From Burkholderiaceae bacterium (GTDB taxonomy: Bacteria > Pseudomonadota > Gammaproteobacteria > Burkholderiales > Burkholderiaceae_C), in assembly GCA_022702125.1 (NCBI GenBank), contig JAKOND010000021.1:1-64000 (forward strand): 64,000 bases of DNA, read 5' to 3'. The notes below the pieces were generated by a model. The model made no database searches. It saw only the letters and a program-made list of their open reading frames with translations, and was not told the origin of the DNA. Numbering within the stretch: position 1 is the first letter of the stretch; each line of letters opens with the position of its first letter. Shown piece by piece: positions 9,691 to 19,055 of this stretch. The position numbers were made by a program, and so were the translations under genes.

Positions 9691-9746
9691 CGGCCGCGCC
9701 GCGCCGCATGCCCGACAATCCACCGCATGAACCGACAGGACTCTCC

Positions 9747-10184
9747 ATGGCCGGCCTGACCGCCGGCGCCCCGGCCCCGACCGACCTGGTGGTGCACCGC
9801 CGCTCGCGCGTGCTCGAGGTCGCCTTCGACGACGGCGCGCGCTTCCGCATCCCGTTCGAGCTGCTGCGCGTCTACTCGCCCTCCGCCGAGGTCCAGGGCC
9901 ACAGCCCCGACCAGGCGGTGCTGCAGACCGGCAAGCGCGAGGTCCTGATCGACGCGGTCGAGCCGGTGGGCAACTACGGCGTCCAGCCCCGGTTCTCCGA
10001 CGGGCACGACACCGGCATCTTCACCTGGGCCTACCTGTACGAGCTGGGCGCGCACGAAGCCGAGCGCTGGGCCGATTACGCCGCCCGCCTGCAGGCCGCC
10101 GGCGCCGACCGCGACACCCCGATGCCGCCGCCCCGCGGCCGCGCGCCTTCGCATCCGCCGCACGGCGGATGCGGCGGGCATTGA
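9747..10184 (+). CDS. DUF971 / GBBH-like domain protein
   Basis: A 145-residue protein with one DUF971 (gamma-butyrobetaine-hydroxylase N-terminal-like) domain: LTVHRRSRVLEV-type strand (here DLVVHRRSRVLEVAFDDGAR), then RIPFELLRVYSPSAEVQGH, and the hallmark FSDGHDTGIFTWAYLYELG near residues 85-105. Proteins of this type bind Fe-S clusters or zinc and in proteobacteria accompany the ubi genes; the exact role is uncertain. Upstream ATG codons exist at 9708 (in frame, 13 residues longer) and 9727 (out of frame); 9747 was taken because it gives the usual MAGL start and has AGGA nearby. It precedes ubiE by 175 bases. Confidence 0.8.
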   Translation: MAGLTAGAPAPTDLVVHRRSRVLEVAFDDGARFRIPFELLRVYSPSAEVQGHSPDQAVLQTGKREVLIDAVEPVGNYGVQPRFSDGHDTGIFTWAYLYELGAHEAERWADYAARLQAAGADRDTPMPPPRGRAPSHPPHGGCGGH

Positions 10185-10346
10185 GCGGCGCCCCGCGGGC
10201 CGCGACCCGCCCGGCACCGGCCCCGCGACCCGCGTTTCCCGACGGGACCCCGCCGCGCGTTTCCCGGGCCGTTCCCGGCCTTCCAATGCCCCCGATCCCC
10301 CCATGTGATCCCGGGGTTCTCGGGCGTCCGCCCCTCCCCGAACCGG

Positions 10347-10352
10347 TAGCAT
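10347..10352 (+). promoter_or_regulatory. Possible -10 box just upstream of ubiE
   Basis: TAGCAT at 10347-10352 ends 7 bases before the ubiE ATG, the same hexamer seen before serA (3447-3452). If used, the ubiE transcript would be nearly leaderless, and indeed no Shine-Dalgarno sequence precedes ubiE. Confidence 0.3.
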
Positions 10353-10359
10353 CCATTCC

Positions 10360-11091
10360 ATGAGCACGACACATTTCGGTTTCCAGTCGGTCGACGAAAA
10401 AGACAAGGCGCGCAAGGTGCGCGGCGTGTTCGATTCGGTCGCGTCCCGCTACGACGTCATGAACGACCTGATGTCGGCCGGACTGCACCGCGCCTGGAAG
10501 GCCTACACCGTCATGGTCGCCAACCTCAAGGAAGGCGACCAAGTGCTCGACATCGCCGGCGGCACCGGCGACCTGGCCCTTGCATTCTCGAAAAAGGTCG
10601 GCACCTCCGGAATGGTGGTGCACACGGATATCAACGAGGCCATGCTCTCCACCGGCCGCGACCGGCTCCTGGACAAGGGCGTGGTGCTGCCGACGGTGGT
10701 GTGCGATGCCGAGAAGCTGCCGTTCCCGGACGGCCGCTTCGACCTGGTCAGCGTGGCCTTCGGGCTGCGCAACATGACGCACAAGGATGTGGCCCTGCAG
10801 GAGATGTGCCGCGTGCTCAAGCCCGGCGGCCGGCTGCTGGTGCTCGAATTCTCCAAGGTCGCGAAACCGCTGGAGAAGGCGTACGACTGGTACTCCTTCG
10901 GCGTGCTGCCGCGACTCGGCAAATTGGTGGCGGGCGATGCCGACAGCTACCGGTACCTGGCCGAATCCATCCGGATGCACCCGGGCCAGGAAGAACTCAA
11001 AAAAATCATGAAGCGCAGCGGTTTCGGCCATGTCGACTTCCACAACATGACAGGGGGCATGGTGGCACTGCACGCAGGCATCAAATGCTGA
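10360..11091 (+). CDS. ubiE: Ubiquinone/menaquinone C-methyltransferase UbiE
   Basis: SAM-dependent methyltransferase that adds the C-2 methyl group (ring C-methylation) in ubiquinone and demethylmenaquinone pathways. The 243-residue product has the UbiE N-terminus ([20 protein letters not shown]), the SAM motif [12 protein letters not shown] (about 64-75), and the two UbiE signatures: [15 protein letters not shown] and the stretch [16 protein letters not shown]. Length matches the family (about 245-250). Neighbours Tim44-like, ubiJ and ubiB on the same strand form the usual betaproteobacterial ubi cluster. The protein acts in the cytosol, probably with the soluble Ubi complex. Confidence 0.97.
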   Translation: MSTTHFGFQSVDEKDKARKVRGVFDSVASRYDVMNDLMSAGLHRAWKAYTVMVANLKEGDQVLDIAGGTGDLALAFSKKVGTSGMVVHTDINEAMLSTGRDRLLDKGVVLPTVVCDAEKLPFPDGRFDLVSVAFGLRNMTHKDVALQEMCRVLKPGGRLLVLEFSKVAKPLEKAYDWYSFGVLPRLGKLVAGDADSYRYLAESIRMHPGQEELKKIMKRSGFGHVDFHNMTGGMVALHAGIKC

Positions 11092-11210
11092 AGATGCAGG
11101 TCGTCCCTCCGCTTCGGCGGCGCGGGCGGGCCGGTGTCCGTTCCAACTCCGCGGAATGCCGTAGATCCCCGGCATCCGCTGTTCGCAATTCGTAGAAAAG
11201 GGGAGATGTC

Positions 11211-12236
11211 ATGATGAAACTACTATCCACCGTACTGGCCTGCGCGCTGGTGTTCGGAGCCTTCGATGCCGAGGCCAAGCGCATGGGCGGCGGCGGCTCC
11301 ATGGGCCGCCAGTCCAGCAACGTCACCCAGCGCCAGGCCACGCCGCCCGCGGCGCCGGCGCAGACCCCCGCGCAGGCCGCCCCCGGCCAGCGCGCCGCCC
11401 CCGCGGCAGGCGCCGCGGCGGCCGCTCCCCGCCGCCCGTGGATGGGCATGCTCGGCGGCCTGGCCGCCGGCCTCGGCCTGGCCTGGCTCGCCAGCTCCCT
11501 CGGACTGGGCGCGGGCTTCGGCAACATCCTGCTGATCCTGCTGCTGGCCGTCGGCGCCTTCCTGCTGTTCCGCCTGTTCATGCGTTCGCGCCAGCAGCCG
11601 GCCGCCGCGCAGAAGAACTCGCCCTTCGCCTTCCAGGGCGCGGGCGGCGACGCCACCCAGGCCGGCACGCTGCCGCAGTACAACCCGTCGAAGGTCGGCA
11701 ACGACGCCTCGGCGCGTCCTTGGGAATCGGGCAACGCCAGCTTCGAGGCTTCCGCGCCCCGTACCGGCGGCAGCTCGATGCTCGGCTCGGCCATCGGCGC
11801 CGGCGTCGGCGCGACCGCCTCGCCGCTGGCCGGTTCGCAGTCCTGGGGCGTTCCCGCGGGCTTCGACGCCGAAGGCTTCCTGACGGCCGCGAAGCGCAAC
11901 TTCGTGACCCTGCAGGACGCCTGGGACCGTTCGGACATCTCCGCGCTGCGCGCGATGATGACCGACAGCATGCTGTCCGAGATCCGGTCGCAGCTGGCCG
12001 AGCGCGAAAGCCACAGCGCGGGCAAGCCCAACAAGACCGAGGTGGTCATGCTCGACGCCCAGCTGCTGGGCATCGAGGAGGACGCCGACGGCTACCTGGC
12101 CAGCGTCGAGTTCTCCGGGATGATCCGCGAAGACGCATCCGCCGGCCCGAGCCCGTTCCGCGAAGTCTGGAACATGGCCAAGCCGCGCAACGGCCAGTCG
12201 GGCTGGCTGGTCGCCGGCGTGCAGGCGCTCCAGTAA
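11211..12236 (+). CDS. Tim44-like domain membrane protein
   Basis: A 341-residue exported or membrane protein. It starts with a signal-like segment (MMKLLSTVLACALVFGAFDA), followed by a low-complexity Gln/Ala/Pro stretch (about 28-75), one or two membrane segments (about 77-125), a Gly/Ser-rich linker, and a C-terminal Tim44-like domain from about residue 215 (GFDAEGFLTAAKRNFVTLQD ... ending WLVAGVQALQ). The mitochondrial Tim44 relative tethers Hsp70 to the import channel, but the bacterial protein has no settled role. Two ATG codons in tandem (11211 and 11214) follow a strong GGGGAG site. It sits between ubiE and ubiJ, a conserved placement in Burkholderiales. Confidence 0.8.
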   Translation: MMKLLSTVLACALVFGAFDAEAKRMGGGGSMGRQSSNVTQRQATPPAAPAQTPAQAAPGQRAAPAAGAAAAAPRRPWMGMLGGLAAGLGLAWLASSLGLGAGFGNILLILLLAVGAFLLFRLFMRSRQQPAAAQKNSPFAFQGAGGDATQAGTLPQYNPSKVGNDASARPWESGNASFEASAPRTGGSSMLGSAIGAGVGATASPLAGSQSWGVPAGFDAEGFLTAAKRNFVTLQDAWDRSDISALRAMMTDSMLSEIRSQLAERESHSAGKPNKTEVVMLDAQLLGIEEDADGYLASVEFSGMIREDASAGPSPFREVWNMAKPRNGQSGWLVAGVQALQ

Positions 12237-12331
12237 GGCGCGGGGCCCCGCCCGTCGCGATGTCCCGTGGCCGCGCAGGCCGCCGGATTTGTGACACGGC
12301 GGGTGCGACCGTTCGGGAATAATGGGGGACT

Positions 12332-12922
12332 ATGGCAACACAGTCCCCCTTTCCTTTTGGATCGTCTTTCCCGCTGCCGCTGGGCCCGCTGTTCGAGCGC
12401 CTCGGCGAGCACCTGCGGCCGCCGGCCTGGCTGGTCGACGAGGTGCAGCACCGGGCGGTGCTGTTCGCCAACCACGTCCTAATGCAGGAGCCCGCCGCCA
12501 CCGCGCGGCTGGCCCGCCAGAAGGGCCGGGTGGCCCTGGTGCAATGGCGCGGCTTCTCGGCGCGCATCGAGATCACCCCGGCCGGCCTGCTCGACCGCGC
12601 CGCGCCCCATGCGGTGCCCGACCTGACCCTCACCGTCGCCGAGACCTCGCCCCTCGACCTGGCCCGCACCGCGCTGCGCGGCGACAAGCCCGCCGTGCGC
12701 ATCGAAGGCGACGTGCAGTTCGCCGCCGACATCAACTGGCTGGTCGACCATGTGCGCTGGGACGTCGAGGAGGACCTCGCGCGGGTGATCGGCGATGCGC
12801 CGGCCCACACCGCGGCCCAGGCCGGCCGCAGGGTGGCCGAGGCGCTGCGCCGCTTCGTCGGCGACCGCATGGCGGCCCGGGCGGCGGCCGGCGGCGGCGG
12901 CGCGACCGATAGCGAGGCATGA
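12332..12922 (+). CDS. ubiJ: Ubiquinone biosynthesis accessory factor UbiJ (SCP2 domain)
   Basis: Lipid-binding accessory protein of the cytosolic Ubi complex that shields ubiquinone intermediates. The 196-residue product has an N-terminal SCP2 sterol-carrier-like domain (about 35-130, with [20 protein letters not shown]) and a C-terminal helical part ([20 protein letters not shown]) used in UbiK contact. The position between ubiE and ubiB is exactly that of ubiJ (formerly yigP). The stop overlaps the ubiB ATG by four bases, implying translational coupling. A GAATAAT box at 12318-12323 ends 8 bases before the ATG, so a nearly leaderless transcript is possible. Confidence 0.93.
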   Translation: MATQSPFPFGSSFPLPLGPLFERLGEHLRPPAWLVDEVQHRAVLFANHVLMQEPAATARLARQKGRVALVQWRGFSARIEITPAGLLDRAAPHAVPDLTLTVAETSPLDLARTALRGDKPAVRIEGDVQFAADINWLVDHVRWDVEEDLARVIGDAPAHTAAQAGRRVAEALRRFVGDRMAARAAAGGGGATDSEA

Positions 12923-14499
12923 GCCGCTTCCTGCGCGGTGCCGCGATCGTCTGGATCGCGTTGCGCTACGGCCTCGACGAACTGGTGCTCACCAGTTTCC
13001 GCAAGCCCTGGCTCGGCGCCCTGGCGCGCCTGCTGTCCGTGGGCCGCAAGCTCGACGCGCCCCGCGGCCAGCGCCTGCGACAGGCGCTGGAGCAGCTCGG
13101 CCCGATCTTCGTGAAGTTCGGCCAGGTGCTCTCCACCCGGCGCGACCTGCTGCCGCCCGACATCGCCGACGAGCTGGCGATGCTCCAGGACCGGGTGCCG
13201 CCCTTCGGTTCGGACGTGGCCATCGACACCATCGAGCGCGCCTTCCGCCGCCCGGTGGACAGCGTCTTCCTGTCCTTCGAGCGCACGCCGGTGGCCAGCG
13301 CCTCGATCGCGCAGGTGCATTTCGCGACCCTGCGCCACCGCGACGGCGGCATCCGCGACGTGGCGGTCAAGGTGCTGCGCCCGGGCATGCTGCGCATCAT
13401 CGAAAAAGACCTGGCGCTGATGAACATGATGGCCGGCTGGGTCGAGAACCTCTCGGCCGACGGCAAGCGCCTGAAGCCGCGCGAGGTGGTGGCGGAGTTC
13501 AGCAAGTACCTGCACGACGAGCTGGACTTCGTGCGCGAGGCCTCCAACGCCACGCAGCTGCGGCGCAACATGTCCAACCTCGGCACGGTGCGGATCCCCG
13601 AGATGCATTGGGACTACTGCCATCCCGAGGTGATCGTGATGGAGCGCATGGAAGGCGTGCCCATCAGCCAGATCGACCGGCTGCGCGCCGCGGGCGTGGA
13701 CATCAAGCAGCTCGCGCGCGACGGCGTCACCCTGTTCTTCACCCAGGTATTCCGCGACGGCTTCTTCCATGCCGACATGCACCCGGGCAACATCATGGTC
13801 AGCATCCAGCCCGAAACCTTCGGCCGCTACGTGCTGCTGGATTTCGGCATCGTCGGCACGCTGACCGAGTTCGACAAGGAATACCTGGCCCAGAACTTCA
13901 CCGCCTTCTTCCGCCGCGACTACAAGCGCGTGGCCGAGCTGCACGTGGAGTCCGGCTGGGTTCCGGCGACCACCCGGGTCGACGAGCTGGAGGCCGCCAT
14001 CCGCGCCGTCTGCGAGCCGTACTTCGACCGCCCGCTGCGCGAGCTGTCGCTGGGGCTGGTGCTGATGCGGCTGTTCCAGACCTCGCGCCGCTTCCAGGTC
14101 GAGATCCAGCCGCAGCTGGTGCTGCTGCAGAAGACGCTGCTGAACATCGAGGGCCTGGGCCGCGAGCTGGACCCGGACCTGGACCTGTGGAGCACCGCCA
14201 AGCCCTTCCTCGAAACCTGGATGCTCGACCAGATCGGCCCGAAGAAGTTCTGGCGCGAACTCAAGGCGCAGGCGCCGCGCTACGCCAAGCTGCTGCCCGA
14301 TCTGCCCCACCTGCTGGCGGGCTACCTGCAGCACCGCCACCACGACCACCGCCGCCACCTGGAGGAGCTGCTGGCCGCCCAGCAGCGCACCAACCGGCTG
14401 CTGCAGGCCATCATCTACGGCGCCATCGGATTCCTGCTCGGGCTGGTGGCGATGCAGCTGGTGGCGCGGGTACGGTTCCTGCCTGGGTTTTTCTCCTGA
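12919..14499 (+). CDS. ubiB: Atypical kinase-like protein UbiB
   Basis: Membrane-anchored member of the ABC1/ADCK/UbiB kinase-like family required for ubiquinone synthesis; in the family it shows ATPase rather than protein-kinase activity. The 526-residue product carries the invariant KFGQVLSTR motif (about 67-75), the Ala-rich nucleotide loop ASASIAQVH (about 126), the catalytic-loop variant ADMHPGN (about 284-290) and DFGIVG (about 307). The C-terminal end has two hydrophobic segments (about 480-525) that anchor it to the inner membrane. Overlap with ubiJ supports an operon of at least ubiJ-ubiB. Confidence 0.96.
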   Translation: MSRFLRGAAIVWIALRYGLDELVLTSFRKPWLGALARLLSVGRKLDAPRGQRLRQALEQLGPIFVKFGQVLSTRRDLLPPDIADELAMLQDRVPPFGSDVAIDTIERAFRRPVDSVFLSFERTPVASASIAQVHFATLRHRDGGIRDVAVKVLRPGMLRIIEKDLALMNMMAGWVENLSADGKRLKPREVVAEFSKYLHDELDFVREASNATQLRRNMSNLGTVRIPEMHWDYCHPEVIVMERMEGVPISQIDRLRAAGVDIKQLARDGVTLFFTQVFRDGFFHADMHPGNIMVSIQPETFGRYVLLDFGIVGTLTEFDKEYLAQNFTAFFRRDYKRVAELHVESGWVPATTRVDELEAAIRAVCEPYFDRPLRELSLGLVLMRLFQTSRRFQVEIQPQLVLLQKTLLNIEGLGRELDPDLDLWSTAKPFLETWMLDQIGPKKFWRELKAQAPRYAKLLPDLPHLLAGYLQHRHHDHRRHLEELLAAQQRTNRLLQAIIYGAIGFLLGLVAMQLVARVRFLPGFFS

Positions 14500-14552
14500 T
14501 AATCCGCCGCTTCGCGGAACCGCCCGGACGGGCGACATAGGGAGAAGGCGCC

Positions 14553-16010
14553 GTGCTGCTGTTTCTGGTTTTCGTCTACCTGCTGGTGACCATCGGCATC
14601 GGCCTGCTGGCCGCGCGCCGGGTGAAGAACACCGCCGACTTCGCCATCGCCGGACGGCACCTGCCGCTGGCGATGGTGGTCACCACCACCTTCGCCACCT
14701 GGTTCGGGTCGGAGACGGTGCTGGGCATCCCGGCGAAGTTCATCCAGGGCGGGCTGGGCAACGTGGTGGAGGACCCGTTCGGCGCCGGCACCTGCCTGAT
14801 CCTGGTGGGCGTGTTCTTCGCGGCCAGGCTCTACCGGATGACGCTGCTGACCATCAGCGACTACTACCGCGAGCGCTACGGCCGGGCGGTGGAGGTGGTC
14901 TGCTCGCTGATCGTGATGCTGAGCTACCTGGGCTGGGTTTCGGCGCAGGTGACCGCGCTGGGCCTGGTGTTCAACGTGCTGTCGGCCGGCGCGATCCCGA
15001 TCCCGGCGGGCATGGCGATCGGCGTGTTCTCCATCCTGGCCTACACGCTCTTCGGCGGCATGTGGTCGGTGGCGGTGACCGACTTCATCCAGATGATCAT
15101 CCTGGTGGGCGGGCTGGCCGTCATCGCCTGGTTCGCCGGCGGCATGGCCGGCGGGGCGGGGCGGGTGATCGAATTCGCCGCCAGCCGCGACCTGTTCCGC
15201 TTCTGGCCGGAGCCGTCGCTGCACGACATCGTGTTCTTCCTCGCCGCGGCGATCACCATGATGCTGGGCTCGATCCCGCAGCAGGACGTCTTCCAGCGGG
15301 TGATGTCGGCCCGCAGCGAGAAGGCGGCCACCCGAGGCCCGGTGATCGGCGGGGTGTGCTACATCCTGTTCGCCTTCGTGCCGATGTTCCTCGTCGCCAG
15401 CGCGCTGCTGATCATGCCGGAGCAGGCGGCCGAACTGCTGCGCGACGACCCGCAGAAGGTGCTGCCCACGCTGGTGCTGCAGAAGATGCCCTTCGTGATG
15501 CAGGTGCTCTTCTTCGGTGCGCTGCTCTCGGCCATCAAGTCGACCGCCTCGGCCACGCTGCTCGCGCCGAGCGTGACCTTCACGGAGAACATCTGGCGCC
15601 AGTTCCGGCCCGCGGCCGACGACCGCGCCAACCTGCGCGCGATGCGGGTGACGGTGCTGGTCTTCAGCCTGTGCGTGCTGGCCTACGCGATCGCGGTGGA
15701 AGGCACGCCGATCTACGAGATGGTGTCCGGCGCCTACCAGGTGACCCTCGTGGGCGCCTTCGTGCCGCTGGTGTGCGGACTCTACTGGCGCCGCGCCAGC
15801 ACCCAGGGCGCGCTGCTGTCCATCGCGCTGGGCATCGGCACCTGGGTGCTGTGCGCGGCGACGCCGGCGGGCGCGGTCTTCCCGGCGCAGCTCGCCGGGG
15901 TGCTGGCCTCGGCGGCGGGCATGGTCGCCGGCTCGCTCGCGCCCCAGTGGATGCGCCATGCCGGCCTGCCCGCGCAGGTGCCGGACGCGCCGGCGGCCGC
16001 CGCCCGATAA
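14553..16010 (+). CDS. Sodium:solute symporter (SSS family)
   Basis: Inner-membrane Na+-coupled importer of the SSS family (PutP/PanF-like), 485 residues with about 13 hydrophobic segments. Family features include the N-terminal AIAGRHLPLAMVVTTTFATW stretch (substrate/sodium site of transmembrane helix 1), SDYYRERYGR after helix 3, and the IKSTASATLLAPS region of helix 8, where Ser/Thr residues usually bind sodium. The substrate could be a proline-, pantothenate- or carboxylate-like molecule; the sequence does not decide. The ATG at 14553 starts in the first membrane segment, so the cytoplasmic or periplasmic tail is very short. No obvious partner gene adjoins it. Confidence 0.85.
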   Translation: MLLFLVFVYLLVTIGIGLLAARRVKNTADFAIAGRHLPLAMVVTTTFATWFGSETVLGIPAKFIQGGLGNVVEDPFGAGTCLILVGVFFAARLYRMTLLTISDYYRERYGRAVEVVCSLIVMLSYLGWVSAQVTALGLVFNVLSAGAIPIPAGMAIGVFSILAYTLFGGMWSVAVTDFIQMIILVGGLAVIAWFAGGMAGGAGRVIEFAASRDLFRFWPEPSLHDIVFFLAAAITMMLGSIPQQDVFQRVMSARSEKAATRGPVIGGVCYILFAFVPMFLVASALLIMPEQAAELLRDDPQKVLPTLVLQKMPFVMQVLFFGALLSAIKSTASATLLAPSVTFTENIWRQFRPAADDRANLRAMRVTVLVFSLCVLAYAIAVEGTPIYEMVSGAYQVTLVGAFVPLVCGLYWRRASTQGALLSIALGIGTWVLCAATPAGAVFPAQLAGVLASAAGMVAGSLAPQWMRHAGLPAQVPDAPAAAAR

Positions 16011-16047
16011 GCCGCCGCCGCGTCGCGGCCGCGGAGGGGCGGCCACC

Positions 16048-16053
16048 TATAAT
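16048..16053 (+). promoter_or_regulatory. -10 box (TATAAT) before the fmdB-DUF502-aspS unit
   Basis: A perfect TATAAT at 16048-16053 in GC-rich surroundings, 38 bases before the fmdB ATG. The sequence 17 bases upstream is GC-rich with no recognisable -35 hexamer. Direction is inferred from the downstream genes. Confidence 0.5.
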
Positions 16054-16090
16054 CGAGGGTTTTTCCACCCCGATCCCGACGCGAACCCCC

Positions 16091-16453
16091 ATGCCCATCT
16101 ACGCCTACAAGTGCGAATCCTGCGGATTCGGCAAGGACGTACTGCAGAAGATGTCCGACCCGCTGCTGACGCGGTGCCCGGCCTGCGGCGCGGAAACCTT
16201 CCGCAAGCAGGTCACCGCCGCGGGCTTCCAGCTCAAGGGCTCGGGCTGGTACGTGACCGATTTCCGCGGCGGCGACACCGCCAAGCCGGCCGCGGCGGGC
16301 GACCAGGCCGCGGCGCCGGCCGCCGATGCCGCCCCTTCCAAGGATGCGGCGGCACCGGCACCGGCGCCCGCACCCGCCGCCGCGCCGGCCGCGGCGTCCC
16401 CCGCCCCGTCGCCGGCGCCTGCCCCGGCCGCATCGGCGCCCAAGGCCGGCTGA
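16091..16453 (+). CDS. FmdB-family zinc-ribbon regulator-like protein with Ala/Pro tail
   Basis: A 120-residue protein with the FmdB zinc ribbon at the N-terminus: MPIYAYKCESCGFGKDVLQK and CPACGAE provide the two CxxC pairs (residues 8/11 and about 34/37), and GFQLKGSGWYVTDFR (about 51-66) completes the domain. From about residue 75 the protein turns into an Ala/Pro-rich tail (repeats of PAPAP), probably extended and disordered. The family name comes from a putative formamidase regulator, but in Burkholderiales the gene is found next to aspS and its role is unknown. It is 17 bases from the next gene, so co-transcribed. Confidence 0.85.
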   Translation: MPIYAYKCESCGFGKDVLQKMSDPLLTRCPACGAETFRKQVTAAGFQLKGSGWYVTDFRGGDTAKPAAAGDQAAAPAADAAPSKDAAAPAPAPAPAAAPAAASPAPSPAPAPAASAPKAG

Positions 16454-16470
16454 GGCGGGACCCGTCCTCC

Positions 16471-17094
16471 ATGGCTTCCTTGCGCAAGTGGATCTTCGCC
16501 GGCCTGCTGGTCATCGTGCCGCTGGCCATCACCATCTGGGTGCTGGACTGGATCGTCGGCACGCTCGACCAGACGCTGTTCATCCTGCCGGCCGCCTGGC
16601 ATCCGGACCGGCTGCTGGGCTTCCACGTGCCCGGCTTCGGCGTGGTGCTGACGCTGGCCATCCTGCTGGTGGTCGGCGCGGTCACCAGCAATTTCATCGG
16701 CCGCAAGCTGGTGCAGTGGGGCGACGCGGTGCTGGTGCGCATCCCGGTGGTGCGCTCGATCTACGGCAGCGTCAAGCAAGTCTCGGACACGCTCTTCTCC
16801 GAGAGCGGCAACGCCTTCCGCACCGCGGTGCTGATCCAGTGGCCGCGCGAGGGCGTCTGGACCGTGGCCTTCGTCACCGGGACGCCCGGCGGCGACGTCG
16901 CGACCTACCTGCGCGACGACTACCAGAGCGTCTACGTCCCGACCACCCCCAATCCCACCGGCGGCTATTTCGTGATGCTGCGCAAGAGCGACTGCATCGA
17001 GCTGGAGATGAGCGTCGACGAGGCGCTCAAGTACATCGTCTCCATGGGCGTGGTGGTGCCGGCCAACCCGGTCCCGGCGCATCTGGCCGACTAG
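16471..17094 (+). CDS. DUF502 membrane protein
   Basis: A 207-residue membrane protein of the DUF502 family. The N-terminus is a membrane segment ([20 protein letters not shown]), a second lies at about 50-70 ([20 protein letters not shown]), and the family signature follows: [19 protein letters not shown], then [17 protein letters not shown]. The soluble domain after residue 80 is conserved in bacteria and plants (COV-like proteins), but no biochemical function is established. It lies between fmdB and aspS, a conserved neighbourhood, with 97 bases before aspS. Confidence 0.85.
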   Translation: MASLRKWIFAGLLVIVPLAITIWVLDWIVGTLDQTLFILPAAWHPDRLLGFHVPGFGVVLTLAILLVVGAVTSNFIGRKLVQWGDAVLVRIPVVRSIYGSVKQVSDTLFSESGNAFRTAVLIQWPREGVWTVAFVTGTPGGDVATYLRDDYQSVYVPTTPNPTGGYFVMLRKSDCIELEMSVDEALKYIVSMGVVVPANPVPAHLAD

Positions 17095-17191
17095 CCGGCC
17101 GGACGCGTCGGGCAGGCCTCCGAACCGTTCCCTCCGTCCCTCTTTTTCCCCGACCCAAGCAACGCGCCGCCCGGCGCTGGAAGTCTCAACC

Positions 17192-19006
17192 ATGGCAATG
17201 CGTTCCCACTACTGCGGTCTCGTGACCGACGCCCTGCTGGGCCAAACCGTGACCCTGTGCGGCTGGGTCAACCGCCGGCGCGACCACGGCGGCGTGATCT
17301 TCATCGACCTGCGCGACCGCGAGGGCTATGTGCAGGTGGTCTGCGACCCCGACCGTGCCGAAACCTTCAAGGTGGCCGAGGAGGTGCGCAACGAATACTG
17401 CGTGCAGATCACCGGCCTGGTGCGCGCCCGCCCGGACGGCACCACCAACGACAACCTCAAGAGCGGCAAGATCGAGGTGCTGGCCCATGATTTCGTGGTG
17501 CTCAACCCGTCGGTCACCCCGCCGTTCCAGATCGACGAGGACAACCTCAGCGAGACCACCCGCCTGACGCACCGCGTGCTGGACCTGCGCCGCCCGTACA
17601 TGCAGAACAACCTGATGCTGCGCTACCGGGTCGCGATGGAGGTGCGCAAGTTCCTCGACGCCCACGGCTTCGTCGACATCGAGACCCCGATGCTCACCAA
17701 GTCCACGCCCGAAGGCGCGCGCGACTACCTGGTGCCGAGCCGGGTGCACGACGGGCAGTTCTTCGCGCTGCCGCAGTCGCCGCAGCTGTTCAAGCAGCTG
17801 CTGATGGTCTCGGGCTTCGACCGCTACTACCAGATCACCAAGTGCTTCCGCGACGAGGACCTGCGCGCCGACCGCCAGCCGGAATTCACCCAGGTCGACA
17901 TCGAGACCTCCTTCCTGACCGAGGAGGACATCCGCGAGCTGTTCCAGGGCATGATCAAGACGGTGTTCCAGAACACCCTCGGCGTGGACCTGGGCGAGTT
18001 CCCGGTCATGACCTACCAGGACGCCGCCTTCCGCTTCGGCTCCGACAAGCCCGACCTGCGCGTCAAGCTCGAATTCACCGAACTGACCGACGTCATGGCC
18101 ACGGTGGACTTCAAGGTGTTCTCCACGCCCGCCACCACCAAGGGCGGCCGTGTGGTGGCGCTGCGCGTGCCGGGCGGCGCGAAGGAAGGCACCGGCCTGT
18201 CGCGCGGCGAGATCGACGCGTACACCGAGTTCGTCAAGATCTACGGCGCCAAGGGCCTGGCCTGGATCAAGGTCAACGAGGCCGCCAAGGGCCGCGAGGG
18301 CCTGCAGAGCCCGGTCGTGAAGAACCTGCACGACGCCGCCATCGCCGAGATCCTGCAGCGCACCGGCGCCCAGGACGGCGACCTGCTGTTCTTCGGCGCC
18401 GACAAGGAGAAGGTCGTCAACGACGCCATCGGCGCGCTGCGCATCAAGATCGGCCACAGCGAGTTCGGCAAGAAGAACGGCCTGTTCGAGGACAAGTGGG
18501 CGCCGCTGTGGGTGGTCGACTTCCCGATGTTCGAGTACGACGAGGACAACCAGCGCTGGAGCGCGGTGCACCACCCGTTCACCGCGCCGAAGGACGGTCA
18601 CGAGGACTGGATGGTGACGGCGCCCGAGAAGTGCATCTCGAAGGGCTACGACATGGTGCTCAACGGCTGGGAGATGGGCGGCGGCTCGGTCCGTATCCAC
18701 CGCGCCGACGTGCAGCAGAAGGTGTTCGACGCGCTCAAGATCTCGCCCGAGGAAGCGCAGCAGAAGTTCGGCTTCCTGCTCGATGCGCTGCAGTACGGCG
18801 CGCCGCCGCACGGCGGCATCGCCTTCGGCCTGGACCGCGTGGTCACCCTGATGACCGGCGCCGAGTCGATCCGCGACGTGATCGCCTTCCCCAAGACCCA
18901 GCGCGCCCAGTGCCTGCTGACCCAGGCGCCGAGCCCGGTGGACGAGAAGCAGCTGCGCGAATTGCACATCCGCCTGCGCAATCCGGACGCGGTCAAGGCG
19001 GCCTGA
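17192..19006 (+). CDS. aspS: Aspartyl-tRNA synthetase, probably non-discriminating
   Basis: Class II synthetase charging tRNA-Asp with aspartate. The 604-residue product has an N-terminal OB-fold anticodon domain (1-110), class II motif 1 around residues 140-170, motif 2 [18 protein letters not shown] (about 222-239), a bacterial GAD insertion (about 300-420) and motif 3 [10 protein letters not shown] near 543-552. His32 in [10 protein letters not shown] and the Gly in RPDGT (about 84) match the His31/Gly83 pair of the non-discriminating Pseudomonas aeruginosa enzyme, where E. coli has Leu and Lys. It may therefore also charge tRNA-Asn, with GatCAB converting the product. A GGAAG site precedes the ATG; a second in-frame ATG lies at 17198. 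Confidence 0.96.
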   Translation: MAMRSHYCGLVTDALLGQTVTLCGWVNRRRDHGGVIFIDLRDREGYVQVVCDPDRAETFKVAEEVRNEYCVQITGLVRARPDGTTNDNLKSGKIEVLAHDFVVLNPSVTPPFQIDEDNLSETTRLTHRVLDLRRPYMQNNLMLRYRVAMEVRKFLDAHGFVDIETPMLTKSTPEGARDYLVPSRVHDGQFFALPQSPQLFKQLLMVSGFDRYYQITKCFRDEDLRADRQPEFTQVDIETSFLTEEDIRELFQGMIKTVFQNTLGVDLGEFPVMTYQDAAFRFGSDKPDLRVKLEFTELTDVMATVDFKVFSTPATTKGGRVVALRVPGGAKEGTGLSRGEIDAYTEFVKIYGAKGLAWIKVNEAAKGREGLQSPVVKNLHDAAIAEILQRTGAQDGDLLFFGADKEKVVNDAIGALRIKIGHSEFGKKNGLFEDKWAPLWVVDFPMFEYDEDNQRWSAVHHPFTAPKDGHEDWMVTAPEKCISKGYDMVLNGWEMGGGSVRIHRADVQQKVFDALKISPEEAQQKFGFLLDALQYGAPPHGGIAFGLDRVVTLMTGAESIRDVIAFPKTQRAQCLLTQAPSPVDEKQLRELHIRLRNPDAVKAA

Positions 19007-19032
19007 TCGCCGCACGTCGCCGGAAACGAGCA

Positions 19033-19055
19033 AGCGCCCCGCGGGGCGCTTTTTT
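19033..19055 (+). terminator. Rho-independent terminator after aspS
   Basis: Perfect palindrome AGCGCCCCGCGGGGCGCT (19033-19050) followed by T to 19055. It ends exactly at the stop codon of the convergent response-regulator gene. Confidence 0.9.

Noticed and set aside
12046-14538. 830-residue minus-strand frame across ubiJ and ubiB
   Set aside because: Antisense shadow; the ubi genes on the plus strand have family motifs and coupled starts.
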